Shown here: positions 19,960 to 30,500 of the stretch, piece by piece
How positions within the stretch are numbered: position 1 is the first letter of the stretch
How the letters are laid out: every line of letters begins with the position of its first letter
NCBI GenBank assembly: GCA_024280835.1
Contig: JAJRPJ010000011.1
Coordinates: forward strand, 248,001-312,000
DNA length: 64,000 nt
DNA from: Candidatus Zixiibacteriota bacterium
Lineage (GTDB): Bacteria; Zixibacteria; MSB-5A5; GN15; JACZUZ01
Direction: 5' to 3'
Translations under genes and position numbers: made by a program
The notes under the pieces: model-generated
Databases searched by the model: none
Told to the model about the DNA's origin: nothing
What the model saw: the letters and a program-made list of their open reading frames with translations, nothing else

Positions 19960-21140
19960 AACTCAAATCTAGCGTTGAAAAGGTTCTTAGATCAAGAAAA
20001 CAGTCACGTCGTTTTTCGACAAACATTGTGGCGCTAAGCGCATTGATGTTTGTATTCCTGCTTACTGGCCTTCAGAATTCAGAGGCTCAAATCATCCCAC
20101 CGAGCCAAAAGACAAGAACAACGATAAAGAAGAGTCGTAAGCGTCACAAGAGAAAGAAACGTCCAGCCAAAATCGACGGCTATATCAGAATTAGCAGTTA
20201 TTATGATGACAACGTTTTCGGCTATTCCGATTCTGACAGGACAGTCTTCTCAAACCAAACCAAACCAGAGAGATTCCCAATCGACCAGATTGATGACGTT
20301 GTCACCTCGGTGGCGGCTCGTGGAGATATTGTTTGGAGTAGAAAGAGACGTTCAAACTGGCGGTTGCGCTTTCGCTATGACGCCTCGCTGTATCAGAGCA
20401 ATACTTTCCGTAATAACAATCAATTCGGCGTTGAACTTCGTCGAAAGAAGAGACATTCCCAAACGGAACTCTCAGTACGATGGACGCCAAACTTTTATCT
20501 CAGACATTTATTCTGGAGTTCACTGAGATCATCAACACCGCGCACTCTCACCGACCCAACTTATGCCCCAGCAAATCTGTCAAAAGTCGGATTCTATCTG
20601 GAACGTGAGCAACGTCTCGCGCGTCGACTGTATGGTCGAATTACACTCGGTTATATCATTAAGAATTATGGAGCGCCGTTTGACGAGCGGGACAACAATA
20701 CATTTTCTGTCGCCGCACGGTTGCGTAAAGTTTTCACAAGACGGTTTGAGGCCTATGTCGGCGGCTTTATTGGCACAGTCAATTCCAGCGCGTCTGACTA
20801 TAATGTAGTTGGCATCTCTGATGTTGGTAATACCGAGACAGGATTTAAGGGCGGGTTTGAGCTTAAACTCGACAAGCGTGGCAGATTCAGTTGGAGCGAA
20901 TCCTTTGCATATGCGCACCAGTCCTACAGCACATCAGATGTAGCAGATGTGTTCCACTTCAACCGTTCGGACAATGAAGCCGTCTGGAGAAATCGTCTGA
21001 CGTGGCGGGTACATCCTCACTGGCAACCACGTGTGTTCTATACCCTGCGTAGCAGCAGCACCAATGTTCAACCTGGTGTCAGTGATGTAGGGGCATTCAG
21101 CTCGAATCGTTTCGGAGTGCAAATCCTGCACTACTTCTAA
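19956..21140 (+). CDS. Predicted outer-membrane beta-barrel protein of the pgs operon
   Basis: The protein has 394 residues and a GTG start overlapping the previous stop (GTGA). A long basic n-region leads into a hydrophobic signal segment (NIVALSALMFVFLLTGLQ) with likely cleavage after SEA. A short Lys/Arg-rich stretch follows (RKRHKRKKRPAK), then regularly alternating amphipathic strands rich in Tyr, Arg and Phe, ending in the aromatic QILHYF typical of barrels recognised by the Bam complex. No named family is recognised. As the last gene of the pgs operon it could be the outer-membrane exit pore or anchor for poly-gamma-glutamate; the basic stretch could contact the anionic polymer. That role is inference. 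Confidence 0.85.
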   Translation: MKLKSSVEKVLRSRKQSRRFSTNIVALSALMFVFLLTGLQNSEAQIIPPSQKTRTTIKKSRKRHKRKKRPAKIDGYIRISSYYDDNVFGYSDSDRTVFSNQTKPERFPIDQIDDVVTSVAARGDIVWSRKRRSNWRLRFRYDASLYQSNTFRNNNQFGVELRRKKRHSQTELSVRWTPNFYLRHLFWSSLRSSTPRTLTDPTYAPANLSKVGFYLEREQRLARRLYGRITLGYIIKNYGAPFDERDNNTFSVAARLRKVFTRRFEAYVGGFIGTVNSSASDYNVVGISDVGNTETGFKGGFELKLDKRGRFSWSESFAYAHQSYSTSDVADVFHFNRSDNEAVWRNRLTWRVHPHWQPRVFYTLRSSSTNVQPGVSDVGAFSSNRFGVQILHYF

Positions 21141-21239
21141 CGGAATTGTTGTAGAATTCGGGTCCGTCAACCGTGACGAGTTCGATTCAATCATTCCGTG
21201 CGACAGTTATGACACTGTTTGCCCAGCTGGGTACAACAT

Positions 21240-21285
21240 ATCTCGCAAGTCTCCCCTCTTGAAAGTCAGCGGAGACTTGCGAGAT
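21240..21285. terminator. Perfect 15-bp inverted repeat downstream of the pgs operon
   Basis: ATCTCGCAAGTCTCC and GGAGACTTGCGAGAT are exact complements separated by a 16-base loop, 100 bases after the barrel gene stop. There is no T run after the stem. It could therefore be a transcript-stabilising hairpin, a weak terminator or a protein site rather than a standard intrinsic terminator. Confidence 0.5.
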
Positions 21286-21849
21286 TGTCACTGGGCCGTA
21301 CTCTTAATCGCTCTCACGGAGCGTCGAATGATGCCGCTCTACAAAAGACAACCCGTGAAGTCTACAAGGTTGAGAAATCAACACCGGCCCTTAGGACAAC
21401 AGCTGATTTACTGCGATGATGTACTCCCACGGCCAAAGGCGATCTATTCCATCCAAGCTCTACTGCATCTCAGTCCCAAGACCAACCTCCTGCATATATC
21501 TACCTTCGACTTCTGTCTCGGCTTTCAACTCACATAGGCGTCAGCTATCTGCTCCATAATCTTCCGTGATAGAGCTTTCACATGTAACACATCACTTCAC
21601 TCGTCCGCAGCTTACTGCTCTCAACCTAGACTTTCGCTTTTATATCCATTTCCTGATAAATCTCAATGAAATAGGCTTCGTTGAATCTCCACGGCTACAG
21701 CAGAAGTCTCCTGACTACAATGTGGCAAACATTTTCAAGTTTACGATAGCCCCCCAAAGAGAACACTTGTAGGAACAACTGAATCTTCGAAAACCAAACT
21801 TATGAGGCGCCTAGTAGTACCAAAACTGGAAGTGGTTGAATAGCTTCTG

Positions 21850-21910
21850 GATACAAAATGGCGTGCCTGGCGAGACGAGTTTCTAAGAAGCGTGAACTCG
21901 TTTGAAGTCC
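21850..21910 (+). repeat. Dispersed intergenic repeat, copy C
   Basis: This copy has GATACAAAATGGCGTGCC, then CGAGACGAGTTTCTAAGAAG, GTGAACTCGT and TTGAAGTCC. Its hairpin is the best preserved: ACGAGTT pairs with AACTCGT. It lies about 160 bases 3' of the minus-strand response regulator gene. Confidence 0.75.
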
Positions 21911-22072
21911 CTACCAGTTGTTAGTTTATGATTCAGATTGAATAAGTAGTCGGCAAAAAAAATACTCTGTCGTCTCAGCTAAGCTCTTCAAGTATCACCA
22001 ATGAAAATAGAATCGCCTTGTGATACTCAGGAGCATGAATTAGTGACCCGAACCCATGGACAGTGTTGGAAC

Positions 22073-22891
22073 TTAATGCCCCAGCTGTTTGATTAGAGCA
22101 TCCAACTTAGATCTTCGCCTTCTAGATAGCAGTACTTTGCGTCCATTTTTTAAGAATAGCTCGTAGGAACCAGTGCCTGTTGCCTTATATGATTTTATTT
22201 TTGAAACGCCAACGATGAATTTCCGGTGGATTCTTACGAAACCTATTGGATTGAGACACTGCTCCATGTCCTTCATGGTTCCAGAGATCGAATACCGTTT
22301 GGTGTTAGTATAGATATTTAGCAGATAAGCATCAGACTCGATTAAGTCGATTGATGAAGGCTCAATTAGAACTGTTCCAATGGAAGTCTTGATTCGTAAC
22401 TGATTAGACTCGTCAATAACAAATTCATCAAGAGCAGGCGGAGATTGAATTGGCTCCTTGCTAGTTAGGGACCTTAGCAATCTACGAAGACTTTGATTCG
22501 TACTAGCCAATTGTCGAGACGCAATTGTTTTCCGAACTCGATCAAGCGCTTCATCAAATCGCTCATGACAAAATGGCTTTAGGAGATAATCCACCGCCTC
22601 TTGTTCAAAAGCGGTGACAGCAAACTCGTCATAGGCGGTGGCGAACACTACAGCTGGAGAGTTATCGATGACGATCTCCTTGAGAACTTCAAGGCCACCT
22701 TTTCTCGGCATCTTGATATCAAGAAAGACTATGTCCGGCTCGAGCTCTTCAATCAATGAGACAGCATCGACACCATCTGCGGCTTCGGCTACAACCTCCA
22801 TGTCTTTATGTGGCGCAAGGCAATCTTTGATGAATCTTCGCGCGAGAGGTTCATCATCGACAATCAATACCGTCTTAATACTTACCTTCAT
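22073..22891 (-). CDS. LytTR-family DNA-binding response regulator
   Basis: The protein has 272 residues. The N-terminal receiver domain carries VLIVDDEPLARRF and FLDIKMP (phospho-acceptor Asp58), the conserved Thr/Ala of FATAYDEFAVTAF and the Lys of YLLKPF. A linker precedes a C-terminal LytTR domain (~170-270: TSIGTVLIEPSSIDLIESDA, IGFVRIHRKFIVGVSKIKS). LytTR regulators bind direct repeats upstream of targets, often genes for extracellular polymers or secreted proteins. It overlaps its kinase gene by four bases (ATGA) and follows it in one operon. Confidence 0.95.
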   Translation of the reverse strand: MKVSIKTVLIVDDEPLARRFIKDCLAPHKDMEVVAEAADGVDAVSLIEELEPDIVFLDIKMPRKGGLEVLKEIVIDNSPAVVFATAYDEFAVTAFEQEAVDYLLKPFCHERFDEALDRVRKTIASRQLASTNQSLRRLLRSLTSKEPIQSPPALDEFVIDESNQLRIKTSIGTVLIEPSSIDLIESDAYLLNIYTNTKRYSISGTMKDMEQCLNPIGFVRIHRKFIVGVSKIKSYKATGTGSYELFLKNGRKVLLSRRRRSKLDALIKQLGH

Positions 22892-24018
22892 CGCGACACC
22901 TCGACATGGAAAGGAATAGTCAGCCGAACTGTCATCCCTGATCCGTCCTCGGAAGCTAGGTCCATCTCAAACTCATCGGCATAGAGAGCAACAAGTCGCG
23001 CTCTAGTATTTGCTAAACCTGTCTGAGTACCGAGATTGTCAGCTTCGTTCTTGGGACTGTCGTTTCCGGTATCGCTAACTCGGAGATGTAGTTTTCCGCC
23101 TGCAACACGAGCTGCAATCGAAACAACACCGCCCGTCGAGTTTTTTTCGACGCCGTGAACAACCGCGTTTTCAACGAGAGGCTGTAGAATCATATTTGGC
23201 ACAAGCGCGTCCAAAGCATCAGTATCAATAGTCTTTGAGACTTTGATCCTGTCGCTGAATCGTATAGAGACGATTTCTAGGTACTTGTCGAGCATAGCAA
23301 TTTCTGACATAAGAGTGACCTCATGCGTTTTAACGGAATCCAAAGAGTATCGTAGGAGTTCGGACAGTCTACTTATCACGGATATTGCCCGCCGCTTTTC
23401 ATCGCCAGAGACAAGGGCTGTTACTGTATTAAGAGTGTTGAACAAGAAATGAGGCTGGAGCTGATATTGAAGTGATGTTAATTGGGCTCCCACCAACTCT
23501 TTCTCAAGTTGAAGAGCTTTGATGTCTTTTTCGTGTGATTCACGATAATATTCATAGGCGTACGCAGCTCCAAGCAAGAGCCAATAGACTATGCTAATGA
23601 CGGCTCCATTTTGAAGTATATTCCCTGGCTTCAAGTAAAAGTCTATGTGTTGCTCATATGTCTCTGACGAAAACCTATAACCAATAACTGACTGAAAAAA
23701 GCCGAAATAGGTTCTTTGAACAATACCAAAGGAAAACGCCAGAACAGTGTGAATAGCAATTGACCTAATCGCGGTTTCTCGAGTAATCCTTATTCGAATT
23801 CTGAGCCAGTTTATCAACGGAGTAACCAATCCCCAAAAAGACCAGCCGATGATGTTGCCCATCAAAGTCGATGGTAGCGCGACGTCCCACCCGAGTGACG
23901 CTTGACCATAGTAGGTTATCAAGCCTAAGCAAGCGCCCCACCCTATCCAAAATATGAATGAGAGGAGTAGAAATCTTCCTCGACTCGGAAATGTGTCTGT
24001 ATTCTCTTCGGTGTTCAT
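22888..24018 (-). CDS. LytS-like sensor histidine kinase (His_kinase family)
   Basis: About 376 residues from the ATG at 24018. Four predicted membrane helices fill the N-terminal half (LLLSFIFWIGWGACLGLITY and others). A coiled linker precedes the His_kinase core with the phosphorylated His in LQPHFLFNTLNTV and an HATPase_c domain (PNMILQPLVENAVVHGVE, then TGLANTRARL). It phosphorylates the LytTR regulator encoded next. An in-frame ATG at 24120 would add 34 residues that do not look conserved and have no ribosome-binding site, so the inner start is preferred. The signal sensed is unknown. Confidence 0.9.
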   Translation of the reverse strand: MNTEENTDTFPSRGRFLLLSFIFWIGWGACLGLITYYGQASLGWDVALPSTLMGNIIGWSFWGLVTPLINWLRIRIRITRETAIRSIAIHTVLAFSFGIVQRTYFGFFQSVIGYRFSSETYEQHIDFYLKPGNILQNGAVISIVYWLLLGAAYAYEYYRESHEKDIKALQLEKELVGAQLTSLQYQLQPHFLFNTLNTVTALVSGDEKRRAISVISRLSELLRYSLDSVKTHEVTLMSEIAMLDKYLEIVSIRFSDRIKVSKTIDTDALDALVPNMILQPLVENAVVHGVEKNSTGGVVSIAARVAGGKLHLRVSDTGNDSPKNEADNLGTQTGLANTRARLVALYADEFEMDLASEDGSGMTVRLTIPFHVEVSR

Positions 24019-24231
24019 CTCTATCCCAGAGTTATCGACTATTATCGCCTCATTGTGAACAAGATAATGCATCCGACAGCCATCTGTCACTACTCTTTTT
24101 GAGGAATACATACCGTTCATGCAACATGATATACCGTTCGTGAGAAAGAGCTAGGAGTATTCTCTATAGCTTTGTTAATACTTCTAGAACGATGAAATAA
24201 TCAAGAATGACATAAGAGAAGGAGTATACAA

Positions 24232-25890
24232 ATGATTAAGAAAGTAGTTGCAGCCTTTGGAGTTTCGCTTCTGGCAGTGTCAATCCAAACCACTTCAATT
24301 CTAGCCACTACAATTGAAGTCCCTAGTGACATCTCATCAATCCAATTGGCTATTAACTCGGCAGTGGACGGAGACACAATACTCGTTGCCCCTGGTCGTT
24401 ACTATGAGAACATCATCTTTCATGGTAAGAAAGTTGTACTGACAAGCTGGTACTCTCTGAGTGGTGATCCGCAGGATATTCTGCGGACAATCATTGACGG
24501 CAGCCAGTATACCTATCTCGACTCGGCCAGTACCGTAGCAATGTACGACAATGAAGATTCCACTACCGCGTTGATAGGTTTTGTCATAACTGGGGGCAAT
24601 GGATGTATTGTCTTTGGCGCACGAGAAGGTGGCGGTATAAACTTGGACCATGCCTCGCCGCTGATTAAGAACAACATCATTGCTGGCAATCGCGCCACCA
24701 TACCAGCAGGCGGCAACCTTCGAGGAGGCGGTGGTGTCAATTTTCGTTTTAGTACGGGACTCTTGATTGGCAATTACATTCTCTCAAACCAAGGATACAA
24801 TTATTGCGGTGGACTCTTAATCCAAGATGCCTCGGTAGTAGCGAAGAACAATGTCATCGCGTACAACGACGGCGGCGACTTGACAGGTACTTGGGATGGA
24901 GCTGGCGCTGTTTACACATACAAGTGTTTCCCTCCATCAAAATTCTATAGCAACACCATTGCATTTAACCACGCAGCGCGAGCAGGGGGATTCTACGCAA
25001 ACGTAAATGGAAACTCCATTCTGATCAACAATATCCTCTATGGAAATGACAACGGGCAGATTACATTGTCTAATACCAATCCGGCCAACTTCCCTGTGCT
25101 GTATTCTGATATTGAAGGTGGTTTCAGTGGAACTGCAAATGTTGATATGAATCCAATACTGAATCCTGATATGACCCTAGATCCAATCTCACCCATTGTC
25201 GACCTTGGCGATCCTGACGTTTTCTTCAATGATGTGGAGGATATTACAAATCTCGGTAGCGCCCAGTATCCAGCCTTGGGTACAATTAGAAACGACATGG
25301 GGTCTTTTGGAGGGAGTGAACCAATATTTCAGATTCCTCTGCCAACTTTGAGTGATCCAATAGTCTCTTTCGAAGGATCGTCCTCAACATTTATTGATGA
25401 CAGCGCTTTTGTTTCTCACATGATAACAACGATTGTGACAAACGCAGGATTGAACTTGACCTATATTGATTCTATAGTGAACACAAGTTCGCTCTCGACA
25501 GTTGGGTCCCCATCTTTGCAAGAAGTCAGAATACTTGATCAGGATACCCTTTCGATAATCTGGACGCCTACCCAACGGTTTCCTATAATCGACACAGTCA
25601 TGATCTACCATAATGATGTCACCTACGGCTCGCCATTTTCCTATATAGTCGACTACAGTATTGCGCCCTGCTGCGCCACTCCTGGGGACTACGACCACAA
25701 TGGGGCATTCAACATTGCCGACGTAACGTCTGGTATTGCAAGAATCTTCAGTGGCGGCCCTGTGTCTCCATGTCAGGACGAGAGTGACGCTGACGGCAAT
25801 AATTCATTCAATGTCGCCGATGTCACTTACGGCATAGCCAGAATATTCGGAGGAGGCCCAGCGCCAACCTGTGGCACAACTGGAATCTAA
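24232..25890 (+). CDS. Secreted parallel beta-helix protein with dockerin-like C-terminus
   Basis: The protein has 552 residues, with AAGGAG 7 bases before ATG. A signal peptide spans residues 1-25 (VAAFGVSLLAVSIQTTSILA). Residues ~30-350 form a right-handed beta-helix, starting with IEVPSDISSIQLAINSAVDG, then DTILVAPGRYYENI, with later NIIAGNRA, NYILSNQGYN and NVIAYND turns, as in pectate-lyase-like NosD folds. A short linker leads to two dockerin-type EF-hand repeats (DYDHNGAFNIADVTSGIARI, DADGNNSFNVADVTYGIARI) and the ending CGTTGI, almost the same as the tail of the protein at 13627-16185. It is probably an extracellular carbohydrate-binding or structural protein; no catalytic site was identified. 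Confidence 0.9.
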   Translation: MIKKVVAAFGVSLLAVSIQTTSILATTIEVPSDISSIQLAINSAVDGDTILVAPGRYYENIIFHGKKVVLTSWYSLSGDPQDILRTIIDGSQYTYLDSASTVAMYDNEDSTTALIGFVITGGNGCIVFGAREGGGINLDHASPLIKNNIIAGNRATIPAGGNLRGGGGVNFRFSTGLLIGNYILSNQGYNYCGGLLIQDASVVAKNNVIAYNDGGDLTGTWDGAGAVYTYKCFPPSKFYSNTIAFNHAARAGGFYANVNGNSILINNILYGNDNGQITLSNTNPANFPVLYSDIEGGFSGTANVDMNPILNPDMTLDPISPIVDLGDPDVFFNDVEDITNLGSAQYPALGTIRNDMGSFGGSEPIFQIPLPTLSDPIVSFEGSSSTFIDDSAFVSHMITTIVTNAGLNLTYIDSIVNTSSLSTVGSPSLQEVRILDQDTLSIIWTPTQRFPIIDTVMIYHNDVTYGSPFSYIVDYSIAPCCATPGDYDHNGAFNIADVTSGIARIFSGGPVSPCQDESDADGNNSFNVADVTYGIARIFGGGPAPTCGTTGI

Positions 25891-25964
25891 ACCCTTGGAA
25901 CTATTGCTAGTCAGTAATCGGCCTTGGCTGAAGCATAATAGACAATTGTTTGGTTAATTTGTGG

Positions 25965-26026
25965 GTACAAAATGCCGTGCTTTACAAGACTAGTTACCAA
26001 AACGTATATGCTCGACCGAAGTTGTT
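25965..26026 (+). repeat. Dispersed intergenic repeat, copy D
   Basis: This diverged copy reads GTACAAAATGCCGTGC, then ACAAGACTAGTTACCAAAAC and GCTCGACCGAAGTTGTTG. It is followed at once by a GGGGGG...CCCCC hairpin (26027-26047). It lies about 80 bases 3' of the minus-strand sorting-domain gene that ends at 26110. Confidence 0.65.
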
Positions 26027-26109
26027 GGGGGGCATGAGATTTCCCCCATCCACCAGTCGCTCTGAACGAAAACTCCGTGACGAAAATGACGATACAAGTT
26101 AGAACCACT

Positions 26110-27522
26110 CTACTTCAGCAAAACCATCTTCCGCGAGGCGCTGAAGTCACCAGCGGTTATTTTGTAGAAGTACATTCCGCTCGCTACTTCTCTTCCACTT
26201 TTGTCGGTGGCGTTCCAAGTGACACTATGCTCGCCTGCAGATTGTTGGCCTTGATCAAATACTCTGACCTTTTGTCCCATCACATTGTAAATTACTACAG
26301 TCACTTCGGCTTTGATGGGCAAGCTATAAGTGATTTCTGTCGAGGGATTAAACGGGTTTGGGTAGTTCTGAGAGACTTCGAAGTGATTTGGAAGTACATC
26401 CAGTTCATCGTCGCTAACATCCGTTGGGATTCTTCTCACCATGTGAGTTGAATCAGTTGCCGAGTTATTCGAAGGTTGGATGTCTATTTCATTAGCGCTC
26501 ACGGTTGCAGTATTTTCGGTTAAACCAGAACCAACAGAAAGAGCTAAGACTGTGATAGTCGCACTCTCTCCAGAACCGAAAGTACCCAAGTTACACTGCA
26601 CAACTCCATCTAGTTCTGTACAATTCCCATGAGTTGTTGAATCAGAAATATATGTAAGCTGAGAAGGCAATGAATCGCGCATGATAACACCGGTTGCATT
26701 GTCCGACCCAATGTTTGTTACTGTAATTTCATATGTAACGGTATCACCAAAAAGTAACGAATCTAAGTTGTCAGTCTTTTCGACAAATAAATCTACTCCA
26801 GGACTTTGAACTACAAAATCTTTACAGTTAGAAAATTCAGAGGTATTAAAATTGACGAAATTATTTGCTGTAGCTGTGATAAAATCTGGTGGAGTACCGG
26901 TAATTTGATTAGTAACAGAATAGAAATTCGAAAACCCGAAATTATCGGTCTGGATTGTATCACAACCTATCCAATAGCCACCCTGCCCTAATCCGAATGT
27001 ATCACAAACTGCATTACCATAGAAATCAATTAAATATTTTTTATTCGGTTCACTTGAGAGAGTTCCTGTCAATACAATTTGGTTGGAACCTGTAATTGTA
27101 GCTGTCACTATTTCAGGTTTATTCTGCCCACCGTTTGGACCGTCATCAATATCTAGGCTGTCATTTGGATTCGGACCGTTAATAAAGAAATCAATTCCGC
27201 CATTGACATTACCTGATATTGAATTAAACCTTATATTATTGAAATCATCAAATTCATCTGATATCAGATCAATAAAAATACCTACTCCATTATTATCCAG
27301 AATGTAATTGGCAGTAGTTATCGTATCCCCACCGATAGAATTCGAATGTCCGTTAATATCAATGCCACCACCACCTATAGGACCACCTTGATTACCAAAA
27401 CCATTGTCTTCAATAAAATTACCGTAAACAGAGCAACCGTTTGACGAAAGTGTTAAACCTGTTCGATGATTATCGAGTATATAGTTCCCTAAATTTTCGT
27501 TAAAAAACCCTATGCCACCAAT
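26110..27522 (-). pseudogene. C-terminal part of frameshifted beta-helix protein (DUF11-like and sorting domains)
   Basis: The frame is open from the frameshift at about 27523 down to 26110. It reads on from the gene at 27510-30704 with more beta-helix turns (IGGIGFFNENLGNYI, SNSIGGDTITTANYILDNN), then a DUF11-like domain (VDLFVEKTDN...VTYEITVTNIGSDNATGVI) and an 85-residue type A sorting domain (SQNYPNPFNPSTEITYSLPI, ending KMVLLK). Taken alone, the first usable start would be the GTG at 27108, which would lack a signal peptide. One base added to the AAA run at 27523-27525 restores a single protein of about 1530 residues. It may be a real mutation or an assembly error. Confidence 0.8.
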
Positions 27523-30500
27523 AAAGTACCTGGTGAATTATTTGCAGCGATTCCCCAAGTATTTGGGTGAAGCGAAACAGTATCAATTCCTCGACCTATG
27601 ATATTTGAGTTAACCCATGTATCTTCACTGATACTATCAATCAGTATACCTGACGAGTCGTTTGCGGAAATCAGATTTCCTGCTCCTTTAAGAGTGCTAT
27701 CTATATCAAAATCAATACCAATAATAGACCGATTAGACCAGAAAATAGCAATTCCTTCTTCTTTGTTACCCATAGCAATCATTCCAGTCGTGTCAAGACC
27801 AATAATATTTCCTTGTATTAGATTAAAATGAGAACTATCAATTCGTACACCTGATTTTAAATTACCTGATATAATGTTACCATCGACTTTATCTCCACCT
27901 ATCAAATTAGAATTGGAAGTATTACTAATTAAAATACCATATAGTTCATTTCCAGCAACTGCACCACTTGAATTAAGACCAATTTTATTTTTGGTTACAG
28001 CGTTAAAATGACTACTAGAGTCTAGAAGTAAACCTGTTCCAAAATTCAAACTAATAATATTCCCTCTGATCATATTATAGTTTGAAGATCTCACATCTAT
28101 CCCCTCAATAACATTAGACATAATTGTATTACCGGTTTCTTTATCAAGCCCTATGAAATTTGAATCAGAGCTATGATAAATTTGAATTCCATCATCCAAA
28201 TTATCACCGTCAAAACCGTCAAAATCAATTCCAATTTTATTGCGTATAACAACGTTATATCTAGAGGTTGAATCAAGTCGTATTCCAGGACCACCATTAA
28301 AAGTAATTTCATTCCCATTGATTTGATTATATTTACTATTCAAAATCTTCAAACCGCCTTTAAGGTTATTGGCAATCTGATTTGATAAATTAGTAGCGCC
28401 ACCTATGAAATTGGAATCAGAATCAGCTGAAACAATTATCCCAAAATTTTTATTTGCTCTGCCAAAACCGTCTTCATCAATACCAATTTTATTACTTATT
28501 ATTCTATTAAATTTACTACTTGAATCGAGGTGGATTCCATTCGTTTCATTTAATGCCAGAAAATTTTCTTCTATAGTGTTATAACTTGAAAGTTGCACTT
28601 TGATACCATTGGCGCTGTTGTTCTTTATATAATTAGCAACTCCAAACGTCGTACCAATAAAATTTGAATCAGAGAGAGAAGTAATTTCGATACCATTTCC
28701 GAAATTCCCTGCTTGCCTACCTAAAATGGTCACGCCAATATGATTTAGAAGAACATAGGTATACTTGCTGGCATTGTCTAAAAGTAGTCCATTTTCTTTG
28801 TTTTCAATAAGTTCATTTGAGGTAACTTCGCATTCATCAGCGCCATCAATATATATCCCGTTTTTATTGTTGCCTCTAATTGAGTTCAAGGTAAGATCAA
28901 TACCTATAATTGTAGAATCTGCTAATTCACCTATGTACACACCGTTTTCGGCATTGCCGAGTTCATTTCCAGTCTCGGTCCCAATTAAAGAGATAGGTTT
29001 TTTACCTATCATGTTATTGCTTATCCTATTTTTGTGACTAATTCCGGTAATAGAAATTCCATCAAGTGCGTTATTTGAGATGCTGTTCTTTTCCCATGTC
29101 TCTTTAGAGCCAAGAGTATTGTATGATGAAGCTGATAGAGAGATTCCAGAAAAACCATTTCCAAAATTGACACCCGAAGAATCTGAGAAACCAATAGTAC
29201 AACCTGTAACTTTGCATTTTGAAACTTCTAACATTGAAATTCCATTACCTTCAAATCTGCCGATAAATAACCCTTCTACCCATACTGCATCTGAGGCAAA
29301 CACGAGTCCATCGACAAGATTTCCTGCATTTATACCATCAAACAGAACTGGCAGATTACCGGGTTGAGAGAAGCCGTCAATGAAAACAGTATCTTCAATG
29401 TCTGGTAAAGCTGAACTTGGTTGGATAGTAGGATCACCAGGAATATTAAAATCTATAATTACATTTTCAGTTTGTACATTCGATTCCATAAGCGCTGCCC
29501 GCATGGTACATTCAGGATCTCCCCCAGCGGTTGTATTACCAGTGTTACACAATCCATCACCTGGATTATTATCAACAGCATCACCTATTGAATTTACAGT
29601 TAGTGTCGGTGGTGGCAGTGGTATCATCAGCCATGAATTTGACTTCACAAAGGTTCCAAAATTCCCACTTGCCGCAATTATACCGCTGTCGTTAATATCA
29701 GTAACTCTGAATAAATCAAATTTGGGCGCTTGCGGAATGAGAAGATCCAAATTGTGAACCCCTGCTTCAAAACCATAGGCAGGTTCGGGTAACCAGAGCA
29801 AGTTAGGATGATCTCCAATATTGGGGTCATTGGAAAGACCAATGATCTCTCCATTGTTGTTTATTCGTAGACCAAGTAGAAAAGAATTTGGAGCAATGAC
29901 TTGCATCACACCATTTTCCCAGATAAACCCATCAAAACCACCTTGAGGAAGAATCGAACGCCCTATGACTTGACCAAGGTTATTAATATCTGCGGGAATT
30001 GTTGGGTTAGCGCCAAGATTTCCTAAATTGGTCGTAACACCATTTTTCCATATTGAAGTTTCGCTGGCGGGTGTTCCTGTAAGTCCCACAACTTCGCTGT
30101 TATCATTTATGAAAAGTGGAAAAGAACCGATTTCTTCTCCTACTAGAATAACCGCTCCGTTATCCCATATATATATTCCAGTAGTGGATTTTCCATTAAT
30201 TGCTGACCACATGTAACCTACTACTTGCCCTGCATTGTTAATATCCCGTGCCAAATTTTCAATAAGAATTGCATTGTTTGGAGGGGGAAGTAGTGTAAAA
30301 ACTCCGTTTTCCCATAAATACCCCCTCAGTCTATTTGTAAAAGTGTTCATCATTATTCCTGCAATTTGACCGGAATCATTGATTGCAACAGGACCATTTG
30401 TAAACTTAAATGTAAAAGAGTCAGGAGGTGTCAACATTGTCATCAAATCATTGCCACCATCAGCATCAAGGTCCTCATGCCAAACGCCATCAACGGAAGT

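Larger units (their letters stand above)
21141..22072. other. Long non-coding stretch between convergent operons
   Basis: About 930 bases separate the pgs operon from the convergent two-component operon. They hold a perfect inverted repeat (21240-21285), dispersed repeat copy C (21850-21910) and only short frames of poor composition. No gene is supported. Confidence 0.5.

Noticed and set aside
27300-29000. CRISPR-like periodicity
   Set aside because: The regular spacing comes from coding repeats of the beta-helix protein; there are no exact repeats with unique spacers.
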